Source of the DNA: Providencia zhijiangensis
Lineage (GTDB): Bacteria; Pseudomonadota; Gammaproteobacteria; Enterobacterales; Enterobacteriaceae
NCBI RefSeq assembly: GCF_030315915.2
Contig: NZ_CP135990.1
Location: forward strand, 2,542,001-2,606,000
Direction of reading: 5' to 3'
DNA: 64,000 nt
Below are positions 8,342 through 17,617 of this stretch, in pieces. The position numbers were made by a program, and so were the translations under genes. Numbering within the stretch: the first letter of the stretch is position 1; each line of letters starts with the position of its first letter. Under the pieces are notes generated by a model. It was not told where the DNA came from and did no database searches. It saw nothing but the letters and a program-made list of their open reading frames with translations.

Positions 8342-10522
8342 TTAAATTTCAGTCATCATCATATTATAGTGTTCTATGTCCCCAGTCTCTTCAAACACTC
8401 GTTTAAACATATCGATATACACGCCTGCTGATGCCTCTTCTTGAAGACGAATGTTACGACTGTCTGCGTGTGAATTGCGGTTGATAAAACGATAAAATGC
8501 ATTAAACCTAGGTTCACGATTATTCTCTGCTAGAGTATTCAGTACACTGTAGAGGCGCTCATTTTTTCCTGAAAAACTAAAATAATGTTCAAGAATTTGG
8601 CGCATCACATTTGGAATAATCACGCCAGAAGGTGTGTCGTTACTAGCCTTACGCAATACATACCAGAGTGCTTGATAGTCATTGAGTAGTTCCTTCTCTG
8701 TAATAGTACTGACACTGCTGAATTGACCTTTAGTAATACGATACAGTTGCCAATCTGCTGGCTTCCTACCTACTGGTCGACCTCCGCTTGAGAGTAGAAG
8801 CTCCTGAAAGAAGAACAGACTATGTGTGAGTATTATCACCTTCCCGGCGTAACGAGGCTTAATAATTTCATGCTGAATTAACGCAGCTACTTCGAAAATA
8901 TAATTCTGAGATAAGCTGGATATTGGGTCGTCAATGACGATAAGACGAGGCCTATTATCCGATTGATTGCGACTGTTCCTGCCTTTACAAGCTTCGATAA
9001 AGTACAGGAATGCAATTAATGTTTTTTCACCTTCACTAAGGCTCTGAAATACCGGACAATCAGAGCTCTCACCCACTCTACTGAGCCGGTAAGACTCAAC
9101 TCCCTCATCACATCGAACGATACTGAAACTATTTATGCCTAATGAAGTTAACGCATTATTAATGTTCTGCACGGTGCTGTCTATATTGACAGTTTCTGTG
9201 TATTTCTGTGCAATTTCTTTTTCAGTATTATCTATGTTTTTCTTAAGGTCTTCTGACTCAGATTCCTGAGCTCGCCTAGTTTCTTGTAATACAGTCAGTT
9301 TAGTACGCTGTTGCTCAATTGCTTCTGAGGAAAGGTGACGTATATGTGCAAAAACACGGTTTGTCAGGGACGTACGCTCTACTGTATAGTTCTCTGCGAG
9401 GCGGTTGTTTTCATTGATTTCCCCATTTAGTTCTGAGAGTGCTTGCTGTAAGATTGTCATTTCATCAACGGTGCAACGCAGGCTAATACGTATTGAAGGT
9501 TCTATAAGCTTCTGTGAGATTGCATTCTGGTTTGATTGAGCTAATTGCTCAAATTCAGATAACCGCACGAGTATCGGTGATTCAGCACCAACTATTGGGC
9601 AGTTGTTCAGATTCTCTCTCAGACCGGGAAATAAGTTTATCCACTCTGAATAACGTTGCTCAAGCTTTTGCAGCGAACTCATAGCGGTCTCCCATGAACG
9701 ATCAAATAACGCAGTAATTTCCTTTTGGAGATGTTTACCATCTATAGATGACTGACAGAATGGGCAAACATCCCCCTCAATCCATTCTGCTCCTCGTGCA
9801 ATCCAGTCGCTATTGTTGAGGCGCCTTATAGCAGCAGCAAGAACACTGTCACCCGATGGAACTAGTGGCTCGGCTAACAAGGTAAGTTCCTCTTCTGTAA
9901 ATATGAATGGAGGAAACTCATTAATAGGTTGAACACGGCTACCTTTACTATTTTCCAGACGCTTTAGTTCCTCGCACAACGCCGTTGTACTGGTTATGAT
10001 AGTATCAGAGGATGACATGATTTTTTGGTAAAGGTTTTCAGTACGTTTTGCTCCCTCCATCAGAACAGCCGCAGTTGAAGACCTTACCTCAGCAGAACTG
10101 CTAAAAATAAGAGCTGCGCAATCGCTACGGGCCTCTTGCTGCTGAGAATCATTTTCTTGCTGAGAGAGGTTATTGGCCTGCAGTGCAACACGCAACTTGT
10201 TCACATGTGTTTCTAATACGTCTATTTCATCAGCAATAACGCTATTTTCTTCATTAAGTGTAAAGATACCGGGCTGAACAGCCTTACCGTGGAAAAGATC
10301 TTCAACAAACTGATGATTAAAGACGGTATATTGCATATCTAGTGGAGGGTGAAGAGTGCATTGTTCGTATTCATCATTATCTTGCTGGTAAAAAAATCCA
10401 GATATCGTCGATTTACCTGCCCCATTCTGACCATAAATTAAAGTGACATAGCTGCTAATATCCATCTGGGCCGCTTCATCATAGGAATAACTGCGCACTC
10501 CGCGCAGAGAAAGTATGCTCAT
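8342..10522 (-). CDS. RloC/PrrC-like ATPase-anticodon nuclease (AAA_13 family)
   Basis: The 726-residue protein starts with an ABC/SMC-like nucleotide-binding half (Walker A YGQNGAGKST, residues 30-39). It then has long coiled coils interrupted by a CPFC motif (C253, C256), like the Rad50/RloC zinc hook. The second ATPase half follows, with signature LSEGEKT (~490) and Walker B LIVIDDPISSLS (~525). The C-terminal domain contains R641-x3-E645 and His685 in RNSHAD, matching the Arg-Glu-His arrangement of PrrC/RloC tRNA anticodon nucleases. Such nucleases are usually linked to type I restriction genes and cut tRNA when restriction is compromised, and this gene lies directly after hsdR. Nuclease activity is inferred. 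Confidence 0.72.
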   Translation of the reverse strand: MSILSLRGVRSYSYDEAAQMDISSYVTLIYGQNGAGKSTISGFFYQQDNDEYEQCTLHPPLDMQYTVFNHQFVEDLFHGKAVQPGIFTLNEENSVIADEIDVLETHVNKLRVALQANNLSQQENDSQQQEARSDCAALIFSSSAEVRSSTAAVLMEGAKRTENLYQKIMSSSDTIITSTTALCEELKRLENSKGSRVQPINEFPPFIFTEEELTLLAEPLVPSGDSVLAAAIRRLNNSDWIARGAEWIEGDVCPFCQSSIDGKHLQKEITALFDRSWETAMSSLQKLEQRYSEWINLFPGLRENLNNCPIVGAESPILVRLSEFEQLAQSNQNAISQKLIEPSIRISLRCTVDEMTILQQALSELNGEINENNRLAENYTVERTSLTNRVFAHIRHLSSEAIEQQRTKLTVLQETRRAQESESEDLKKNIDNTEKEIAQKYTETVNIDSTVQNINNALTSLGINSFSIVRCDEGVESYRLSRVGESSDCPVFQSLSEGEKTLIAFLYFIEACKGRNSRNQSDNRPRLIVIDDPISSLSQNYIFEVAALIQHEIIKPRYAGKVIILTHSLFFFQELLLSSGGRPVGRKPADWQLYRITKGQFSSVSTITEKELLNDYQALWYVLRKASNDTPSGVIIPNVMRQILEHYFSFSGKNERLYSVLNTLAENNREPRFNAFYRFINRNSHADSRNIRLQEEASAGVYIDMFKRVFEETGDIEHYNMMMTEI

Positions 10523-10814
10523 CGTTCAACCCCTGTGCTTTGAATATGTCAAACATCATGTTGCTTAGAAGAAAGTCAACAGACTATCTGTACAGATAGT
10601 CTGTTGATAGTCTGTTGACCGGATGATGATAACCATATCTGCGAAATTTGAATAACACTAGAGTTAGAAAGAGAAATATAAGTCAGGACAAACCAACTCT
10701 AACGAAAAAACGCAATAAAAACTATCTCATTGAATATTTAAATATTTTCACGGTAAAAATATAACAATACACTACCAGCCTGAACTTATTCCCAAGGTAG
10801 TGAATTATCATATG
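10523..10814. other. hsdR to nuclease intergenic region
   Basis: AT-rich 292-bp gap on the minus-strand path between the hsdR stop and the nuclease start. Apart from the 32-bp palindrome at 10576-10607 and a repeat of one half of it, I see no gene or further structure. A separate promoter for the nuclease probably lies here. Confidence 0.5.
10576..10607. promoter_or_regulatory. Perfect 32-bp palindrome upstream of the nuclease gene
   Basis: Two perfect 16-base arms centred between 10591 and 10592 (core ATCTGTACAGAT). A direct copy of the outer right half (ATAGTCTGTTGA) follows immediately up to about 10618. It lies 54-85 bases upstream of the nuclease ATG, where an operator or an mRNA hairpin would act. 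No T-run follows on either strand, so it is not a standard terminator. Confidence 0.6.
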
Positions 10815-13800
10815 TTAATGTTGAGCTTCACTCGCCTTTCCTAATCCCTTCATTAACACATCAAACATCAATCCAGCAAAGCCTTTCGCTATCGCTTCGT
10901 TAGACAGGAGTTTCATTGCCATCTCATTATGAACATCCATACTCTCAATAATGGCATTATTGATTGACTCAGGGAATTGACCGAGCATGGCTTGTTCTTT
11001 TGTATTACTGCGCAGTTGATCCATAACGACTTCATTTTCTGAAATTTTGCCTGCAATGGTATTTGCGTAATTAAGCATATCATTTTCAGATAAACCATCT
11101 TCAATAAACAAGTCGTTCATTCGCTGGATGATCTCGTTAAGCAATTCAGTTTTGGGATCTTTCGGCACAGCACCTGAGCCTTCTTTTGCCGCAGGCAAAT
11201 AGGGCTTTGGTTCTTCTCCAATCATAAGGCCAAGCTGTAAATCGGCTTCGCGTTGCTCGTGAAGACGGTAGTGCGTCATCACCACATCTGATAAATCAAT
11301 TTCGTCTTCCACAACATCGAGGCGCAGCAACGGATGGAGATATTTAGCGAAAATACTCAGCTTTTCTAATTCATAATCATCAAAATTGACAATCTGAGAC
11401 GTAAATTCGTAGTAGCGATAGAACGAGATGAGGTCTTTCTTGAACACCTCAAGAATGTCTCTCGCCTCTTTCGCGTGCTTTACGCTATTTTCAGCATACT
11501 TAATTTTTTTGTCGTTCTTCTCAATTTTTGCCTTAGACAGCTCCGATTGTGCAGCTCGAAGAACTTGCGACGCTTCTTTGTAACGGACAGAAAAGCGGTC
11601 AACAGCTGGCTTACACAAATTAGCGAGTTTGGCTTGATTTGCTTGCTTGTTGTTATACGTTTCAACAAACATCTCAACCTCTCTCCATTGATAAATACCA
11701 ACTTTGTCGAGCTTTTTCATTAGTTCATAGACAATGTTTGGATCAGAGACATCAGCTAGTTCTGCCGTTTGGAAATATACTTTAAACTCTGCCAATATAT
11801 CTTCAGGATCATTAACGAAGTCGAGCACAAAGGTTTTTTCCTTACCTTTATAAGTGCGGTTTAACCTAGAAAGTGTCTGAATACACTCAACGCCTTTTAA
11901 TGGCTTATCGACATACATCGCCACTAATTTCGGCTGGTCAAAACCTGTTTGGAATTTATTCGCCACCAGCATGACCTGATAATCTGAGGTATCGAATGCT
12001 TTACGCATATCGCGACCACGGAGATTAGGGTTCATATTATTTTCAGTGAAAGCATGATCAGGGAAATCAGGATCATTCACTTCTCCAGAAAATGCCACCA
12101 TTGCATTAACGTTAGTGTAGCCCTTTTCTTGCACATATTTTTCAAAAGCCAATTTGTAGCGTACAGCCTCTAAGCGGCTACTAGTGACGACCATTGCTTT
12201 GGCTTCACCACCTAACAAATACTTAATTTTATCATTGAAATGTTCAATGATAGTTTCCACTTTTTGAGCAATGTTGTAAGGGTGAAAGCGAACCCATTTT
12301 GCCATTTTCGATGCGGCTTTTTTGCTATCTACCTCATGATCTAAATCCGGATTTTTATGCGCTAATTGGTAAGCCACTCGGTAACTGGTGTAATTTTGCA
12401 GAACATCGAGAATAAAACCTTCTTCAATCGCTTGGCGCATTGAGTAGACATGAAAAGGCTGGGGTTTATTGGTATCGCTTGCAGGCTCATAAGGATTGGG
12501 CCTACGACCAAACAACTCTAGTGTTTTTGCCTTCGGTGTTGCTGTAAAAGCAAAGTAGCTGAGTTTATTCGAGCCTTTACGAGCTTCAAGTGATAAACGC
12601 AGCATATCTTCACTGTCTAGCTCTTCATCGCCATCTAGCTGCTCAGCCATAAGGACTTCACGCAGTTTACGAGCCGTTGTCCCTGTCTGGCTGGAGTGCG
12701 CTTCGTCAGCAATCACAGCGTAACTTCGGCCCGCAAGCGTTGAGTCTTGGCGTATCGCCTCTAGTACGTGAGGAAAAGTTTGAATGGTCACGATAATAAT
12801 AGAGGTGCTAGCCTTCAACTCCCCAGCTAATTGGCTGGATTTAGAGCCTTGAGCCTCTTCGCGGTTAACACGAGCAATCATCCCTTCGCTGTGGTCAAAC
12901 TGATAAATAGTATCCTGTAGCTGACTGTCTAACACCGTTCTGTCGGTGATCACAATAACAGAATCAAATACCTTATCCCCTGCTTGCTTATCAAGCTCAG
13001 GGTGACCGATATCATAGTGTTTTGATGCTAATTGGTGAGATAACCACGCAATCGAGTTTGATTTACCTGAACCCGCACTGTGTTGAATGAGGTATTTATG
13101 GCCTGTACCTTCATGGTCTACGGTTCGGAGTAACTTAGAAACTACCGACCACTGATGGTAACGAGGAAAGATCAGCGTTTCTTTTTGACTAATTGAACCA
13201 TCTAAATTTTCAACATCTTTGACTTCAAGGTGAATATATCGCCCAAGGATAAGCAGTAAATTATCTTTTTGGAAAATTTCATTCCAAAGATAGGATGTCG
13301 CATAGCTGCCATCTTCGGGGATATCGTTCCCCTTACCACCTTCACTTGTTCCTTGGTCAAACGGTAAGAAATACGTATTTTTGCCATTCAAATGCGTGGT
13401 CATTGCCACGTTGTACTGACTAACCGCAAAGTGAACTAATGCCCCCCGTTTGAAGGTCAATAACGGTTCAGACTTATGTGTCTTCTTGTCTTTCGGTAGC
13501 CTGTCCTTCATATATTGCACTTTGGCATTATCAATTGACTGTTTAAACTCTGACTTAAGCTCACAAGTGGCAACAGCTATCCCATTCACGAATAGCGTTA
13601 AATCTAATCGACCGTCATAACCATTGGGTGAGTAAACCAGTTCTGGCACAACACGTAGAATATTTTGCTGATAACGAACCGCTGCCGTTGGGTTGAGCTC
13701 GTGATCTGGTTTAAAGCTGCAAAGATTAAACTTAGCACCTCGATTATTGACCTTGTTTCGCAATACCCAGAGTGTGCCTTCTTTTTTCAGTTCTTGCTCT

Positions 13801-14018
13801 AATGATTTGAGTAGCGCATCCGCCGTTGTATTTGGAAAGTGCTGCGCGAGTTTATCCCATTGCTCTGGCTGTGTAGCTTTCACAAACGTGATAACGTCTT
13901 CAGGATAAAGAGCCAACTCTTTGTTGTACTTGCTCGATTCGCCTAATAACCAACCGTGAGACAGCATTTGTTCAAGGATGTCGTTTTGGAATATTTTTTC
14001 TTGTGCTATATCAGACAT
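10815..14018 (-). CDS. hsdR: Type I restriction enzyme, restriction/translocase subunit HsdR
   Basis: A 1067-residue HsdR. The N-terminal PD-(D/E)xK nuclease shows D139 (GRLDLTLFVNG) and E153-x-K155 (CELKS). The SF2 motor carries Walker A HSAGSGKSNSIAW (~313-325), DEAH box in IADEAHSSQTG, motif III FTATPKAKT and motif VI QTLSRLNRTYKGKEKTFVLDF. A helical C-terminal part assembles on the methylase. It translocates and cuts DNA unmodified at the site specified by HsdS. The ATG at 14018 is preferred over 14039 because MSDIAQEKIFQ fits the family, and it overlaps the upstream gene stop by eight bases, implying translational coupling. It is the last gene of a five-gene operon. Confidence 0.95.
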   Translation of the reverse strand: MSDIAQEKIFQNDILEQMLSHGWLLGESSKYNKELALYPEDVITFVKATQPEQWDKLAQHFPNTTADALLKSLEQELKKEGTLWVLRNKVNNRGAKFNLCSFKPDHELNPTAAVRYQQNILRVVPELVYSPNGYDGRLDLTLFVNGIAVATCELKSEFKQSIDNAKVQYMKDRLPKDKKTHKSEPLLTFKRGALVHFAVSQYNVAMTTHLNGKNTYFLPFDQGTSEGGKGNDIPEDGSYATSYLWNEIFQKDNLLLILGRYIHLEVKDVENLDGSISQKETLIFPRYHQWSVVSKLLRTVDHEGTGHKYLIQHSAGSGKSNSIAWLSHQLASKHYDIGHPELDKQAGDKVFDSVIVITDRTVLDSQLQDTIYQFDHSEGMIARVNREEAQGSKSSQLAGELKASTSIIIVTIQTFPHVLEAIRQDSTLAGRSYAVIADEAHSSQTGTTARKLREVLMAEQLDGDEELDSEDMLRLSLEARKGSNKLSYFAFTATPKAKTLELFGRRPNPYEPASDTNKPQPFHVYSMRQAIEEGFILDVLQNYTSYRVAYQLAHKNPDLDHEVDSKKAASKMAKWVRFHPYNIAQKVETIIEHFNDKIKYLLGGEAKAMVVTSSRLEAVRYKLAFEKYVQEKGYTNVNAMVAFSGEVNDPDFPDHAFTENNMNPNLRGRDMRKAFDTSDYQVMLVANKFQTGFDQPKLVAMYVDKPLKGVECIQTLSRLNRTYKGKEKTFVLDFVNDPEDILAEFKVYFQTAELADVSDPNIVYELMKKLDKVGIYQWREVEMFVETYNNKQANQAKLANLCKPAVDRFSVRYKEASQVLRAAQSELSKAKIEKNDKKIKYAENSVKHAKEARDILEVFKKDLISFYRYYEFTSQIVNFDDYELEKLSIFAKYLHPLLRLDVVEDEIDLSDVVMTHYRLHEQREADLQLGLMIGEEPKPYLPAAKEGSGAVPKDPKTELLNEIIQRMNDLFIEDGLSENDMLNYANTIAGKISENEVVMDQLRSNTKEQAMLGQFPESINNAIIESMDVHNEMAMKLLSNEAIAKGFAGLMFDVLMKGLGKASEAQH

Positions 14019-14424
14019 TACAAGCACCCTTATCATCATCGCATCGATGCGAAATCCAAAGTTCGTTCAGTCGTATAGTTGGTAAATCACCATTATTATA
14101 AAATTTTATTTGTGAAAGATAGAAGCATAAACGAGCACTCGCTTCTCTAATTGACTGCGTGAGTAATTCTGTATCATTCGTCTTTGAAATTAAAGATATT
14201 AATGCTCGGGCTTCTTGCTCCGCTTTACTCGATAACTTTATTAGCAAATCACAGTCAATTACCTGAGAAATCGTAGTTCCACCAATTTTCAGTGGTTCAT
14301 TCAACCTTTTTTGGGCTTTGTTTAAAGCTTTATCTGTAACCTTTGATGAGTTATATGCTTGAATCATTGACGAAATAGCACTTAGCGAACTAACAAAAAG
14401 ATTAGCTATAGGTAGTAAATCCAT
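14011..14424 (-). CDS. Unknown 137-residue protein inside the type I restriction operon
   Basis: I do not recognise a family. The protein opens with a hydrophobic/amphipathic helix (DLLPIANLFVSSLSAISSMI), then a Lys-rich helical part and a region beginning IGGTTISQVIDCDLLIKLSS. Its helical middle ends in SARLCFYLSQIKFYNNGDLP, and the C-terminus has a Cys/His-containing tail (SHRCDDDKGAC). Its start overlaps the preceding stop (TAATG) and its stop overlaps the hsdR start by eight bases, so it is made in step with restriction subunits. It could be an accessory or control factor, or a membrane-associated partner of the DUF262 protein; that is inference. Confidence 0.85.
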   Translation of the reverse strand: MDLLPIANLFVSSLSAISSMIQAYNSSKVTDKALNKAQKRLNEPLKIGGTTISQVIDCDLLIKLSSKAEQEARALISLISKTNDTELLTQSIREASARLCFYLSQIKFYNNGDLPTIRLNELWISHRCDDDKGACNV

Positions 14425-16271
14425 TAGTTAGCTTCCTCCAAACACCATATTTGTTCCGCTATCTGGCGATACAACTCACATCGCTCTTTGATATCCGCTA
14501 CTTTCATTTCCGGATGAGCTTTAAACGCTAAGCCATTGCAAGAAAAAGCCTTATTAAAGTTAGGATTATTTTCATATGCTAATGGGTGTAGTGACTTAAC
14601 CAGTAAGTTTTCTTTGATATAGTGAGGAAGCTTATCTACATAAGTTTTATCGCTGTATGATTGATTTGTTCCTCTCTGTAACAGTACAAGTGCTCCAATA
14701 CTATTGCGTGTATTACGAAAATCATTTTGTTGCTCAAACTCGTCTTTATGATCATCGAAGTTGTTAGCCCATAAATGCTCAATCTCAAAAGGCTTACTTT
14801 TTACTGCATGATAATAAGTAGAAAAATTCGTATTCTCCCCTGCTAGACCATCTACATAACCTGATAAGCGTGAGAGTAAATATTTAACAAAACGACCATT
14901 TTGACCATGCAGGCGGAACCCCTCGAAGCCATCCCATGTCCCATCCATCTCATTAAGTTTTTTATCAAAGATAGCAAGTAGTTCACTGTATTCTTTGTTA
15001 CGTATTTCTTTAACCAGATTGTACATCGTGTAACGAATCGAACTCGCTGAGAAGTTACGAAAGTTAATCGCTCTGCGAACACAGAAAATATCAATGTATT
15101 TCGCGACAAGGTTCATTTTTTTATTGGCTAATTCAATGGAGTCTGTCGTTTTTAATGGCGCAAGCATTAAAGGATTACTTAGAGAGGTTGCTATACCCCA
15201 TTGATAGATGTAGTGAATCGAGCTAAGTTCAGGAATGATCTTTTCTTCCGCCTGACGAAGACGTTTATATGCATTCACGTAGTACTTAAATTCGGTGTTA
15301 ATAAACACATCAAACTCATTTTCACCAGCTTCAGCAAGGCCCATTCTAGAAAGATTATCTCTTACCCAATTATGAAAACGAGTACCTATTTTTTCGAAGT
15401 CTTCATTTAGTGAGCCAGCCTTACTTTGGCGGATTGATTCAGCGTATTTTGCTCTTAGCCATGCTTGCATAAATCGCTGGTCTTCTTCCTTTTCAAAAAC
15501 TTTGAGATCAATGATCGTTTGTTTCCAAAAATCATTCGCCTTTTGTCGCTTTTTATCGTCGCGATACTTAGATAACAAGAAGCCTTTCAACATTTCAGTT
15601 GGGGTTAAATTTAGGCCCCTGTCATTCATTGTCTCAAAAATGGTATAAGCATTATCATCGCTATATGCCACTATCTCAACAAGAACAACTAACTCCTTAA
15701 GCCAATCAATAAATAGAGGTAAGACCGTCTCATCAATACGATCTATGGGGAACGCATCACTGATATTTTGATAACGAGCAACCATATTAACCGTTGAAGC
15801 ATCAGCATCTTCAGGTGGCGCATACTCTCCTTTATTAAATAAAGCATCAAGACAAGCGATACGCTCTGGCACATCTATATTGAATGATTTTTGTCCGAAT
15901 TTCTCAGAGAAAATCATACCTGAAACAGCTTCATCTAAGCCAAGTTCTTGTTGTTTATTATTCAAGTAAATCAAAAATAACGTTAGCGATGTTAAGCGTT
16001 GTTGACCATCAATAATACTCCGCTTGCCTGCTTTTTCACTGAGGACAAAAGGACCTAAATAGTAACTGTTGTAATCAGCCACATCTTGACGTTGGTGTTT
16101 TGGGTCGTAGTTGTCCAAAAATGCATTACACAAGTCGGTAATGAGCTGCTCTATATGAGTTTGTTCCCAGCTATATTCACGCTGATAATAATCAACGGTA
16201 TATTTTTTATTATCGAGTACTTCTAAGATAGAGCGATTATTTGCATCAATTTTGTTTTCAAAACGACTCAT
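14424..16271 (-). CDS. DUF262/DUF1524 (GmrSD-like) protein embedded in the type I restriction operon
   Basis: The 615-residue protein carries the DUF262 (ParB/Srx-like NTPase) motifs YQREYSW (29-35) and IIDGQQRLTSL (86-96). Its C-terminal half holds a DUF1524-type HNH-like segment with FEIEHLWANN near residue 500 followed by NTRNSIGALVLL. This two-domain architecture is that of GmrSD-type type IV restriction enzymes that cut modified phage DNA. Here it sits between hsdS and hsdR, with 1-base TAATG overlaps on both sides. The ATG at 16271 has AAGGA eight bases upstream; an earlier start at 16295 would overlap hsdS more. Catalytic activity and target are inferred. Confidence 0.85.
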   Translation of the reverse strand: MSRFENKIDANNRSILEVLDNKKYTVDYYQREYSWEQTHIEQLITDLCNAFLDNYDPKHQRQDVADYNSYYLGPFVLSEKAGKRSIIDGQQRLTSLTLFLIYLNNKQQELGLDEAVSGMIFSEKFGQKSFNIDVPERIACLDALFNKGEYAPPEDADASTVNMVARYQNISDAFPIDRIDETVLPLFIDWLKELVVLVEIVAYSDDNAYTIFETMNDRGLNLTPTEMLKGFLLSKYRDDKKRQKANDFWKQTIIDLKVFEKEEDQRFMQAWLRAKYAESIRQSKAGSLNEDFEKIGTRFHNWVRDNLSRMGLAEAGENEFDVFINTEFKYYVNAYKRLRQAEEKIIPELSSIHYIYQWGIATSLSNPLMLAPLKTTDSIELANKKMNLVAKYIDIFCVRRAINFRNFSASSIRYTMYNLVKEIRNKEYSELLAIFDKKLNEMDGTWDGFEGFRLHGQNGRFVKYLLSRLSGYVDGLAGENTNFSTYYHAVKSKPFEIEHLWANNFDDHKDEFEQQNDFRNTRNSIGALVLLQRGTNQSYSDKTYVDKLPHYIKENLLVKSLHPLAYENNPNFNKAFSCNGLAFKAHPEMKVADIKERCELYRQIAEQIWCLEEAN

Positions 16272-17617
16272 TATTGAATTCCTTTTGGTTGCCAATCACG
16301 CACATCAATTTTGCCTGTTACTGCGGCTGAAATAAGAGCTGTTTTGCGTTCTTTTAATAACTCAATTGTGTTCATTACTTGTGCTTCAAGCCGCAAAAAC
16401 TTAGCTTCATTTTTTTTAATATAGTTAACTATCTCTATTTGTTCTTTTAACTGAGGAAGTATAGCGTTAATTGCAAGATAATCTTCTTTTGCTATATTTT
16501 GCATGCTACTACTAGCACCTTCTGCAGATAACGATATCTGATTTCTAAAACCTTCAACTGTCATAAAGTATGCTAAGAATTCAGCTTCTATATCAAAACT
16601 CTTATTAAAATTTGTTTGCCATAATCGATCAGGCAGGTAAATATTATCAATATCAACATTTACTAATGCACTAGCGCCAACCAATTCAGGAGTATTCATG
16701 CGACTTATGATGATTGCCCCTTTTCTGATAGGACACTTAACTCTTGGCAAGTCTTCTTGTAAAACCGTTTTATTTTCTTCTACACGAAAGCGTCTTGTAT
16801 AAACACAGCTTGTTTTTAATACACCAATTTCACCCGTTTTGGCTGGTGTATCCGCAGCATTGACGCTACATCCAGACTCTAATGATTGAATGAGATGCTT
16901 GAGTTTCAATACAACCCAATGCTCTGGCACTTCACCCAACCATTCCACACCTGAATCCTTCATTGGTACATCTGGGTTAAGCCCTTTGGTCACTGCGTGA
17001 GAAATTACTGCTTGACGTTTTTCTTTTAACAACTCAACCAGTTTTTCTTGCTTGGTGATTAGAGTGTCAACTTTGGCGGTTTCGCGATCGAGGAAGTTAG
17101 CGATTTTCTTTTGTTCTTCCATTGAAGGGCAAGGCATTTCAATATTGCTAAACGTCTCAGTTCTTACTACTTTCCTTAGCCCTGTATAAAAAGGCTTTAA
17201 ACCTTTAAATGTGTCAATATGGTAAAAATAATAATAGGCATAAGTTGGATAGCAACTATCAAAACAACCATATACATTATATGCACCAGTAATCATCCCA
17301 TTTAGTGGTGAGATACCTATAGTTCTTGGTGTTTCATCTATATCAAACAGGCAAAAAACCAGATCATTTTCATCGACTTTTTGATAAGTATCAAAGCTCT
17401 CAGGTATCTTTCCTTCACCTGAAGATATATCTCGAGGAATAATACCTTTTAGTGTTAGTGATAACAGCTGATAGTTAGATGATTTACTTCCAACAAGGCT
17501 TCTCTTCAAAAAAAACATACGCTTTGTTCTCTCAACATTCCAATTGGAAGGAATCTCCTGAAGCCACTCAACCCCTGAATCCTTATACTCAGGATAAGCC
17601 TTATAACGCCCCGCCAT
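16271..17617 (-). CDS. hsdS: Type I restriction-modification specificity subunit HsdS
   Basis: The 448-residue protein has the two-fold repeat typical of HsdS. DSGVEWLQEIPSNW (~13-26) and DSGVEWLGEVPEHW (~223-236) open two target-recognition domains. Each is closed by a conserved helix: KLVELLKEKRQAVISHAVTKG in the middle and IELLKERKTALISAAVTGKIDV at the end. The two domains recognise the two halves of a bipartite DNA sequence; their low mutual similarity implies two different half-sites. The start overlaps the hsdM stop (TAATG), and the stop overlaps the next start in the same way. Confidence 0.95.
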   Translation of the reverse strand: MAGRYKAYPEYKDSGVEWLQEIPSNWNVERTKRMFFLKRSLVGSKSSNYQLLSLTLKGIIPRDISSGEGKIPESFDTYQKVDENDLVFCLFDIDETPRTIGISPLNGMITGAYNVYGCFDSCYPTYAYYYFYHIDTFKGLKPFYTGLRKVVRTETFSNIEMPCPSMEEQKKIANFLDRETAKVDTLITKQEKLVELLKEKRQAVISHAVTKGLNPDVPMKDSGVEWLGEVPEHWVVLKLKHLIQSLESGCSVNAADTPAKTGEIGVLKTSCVYTRRFRVEENKTVLQEDLPRVKCPIRKGAIIISRMNTPELVGASALVNVDIDNIYLPDRLWQTNFNKSFDIEAEFLAYFMTVEGFRNQISLSAEGASSSMQNIAKEDYLAINAILPQLKEQIEIVNYIKKNEAKFLRLEAQVMNTIELLKERKTALISAAVTGKIDVRDWQPKGIQ

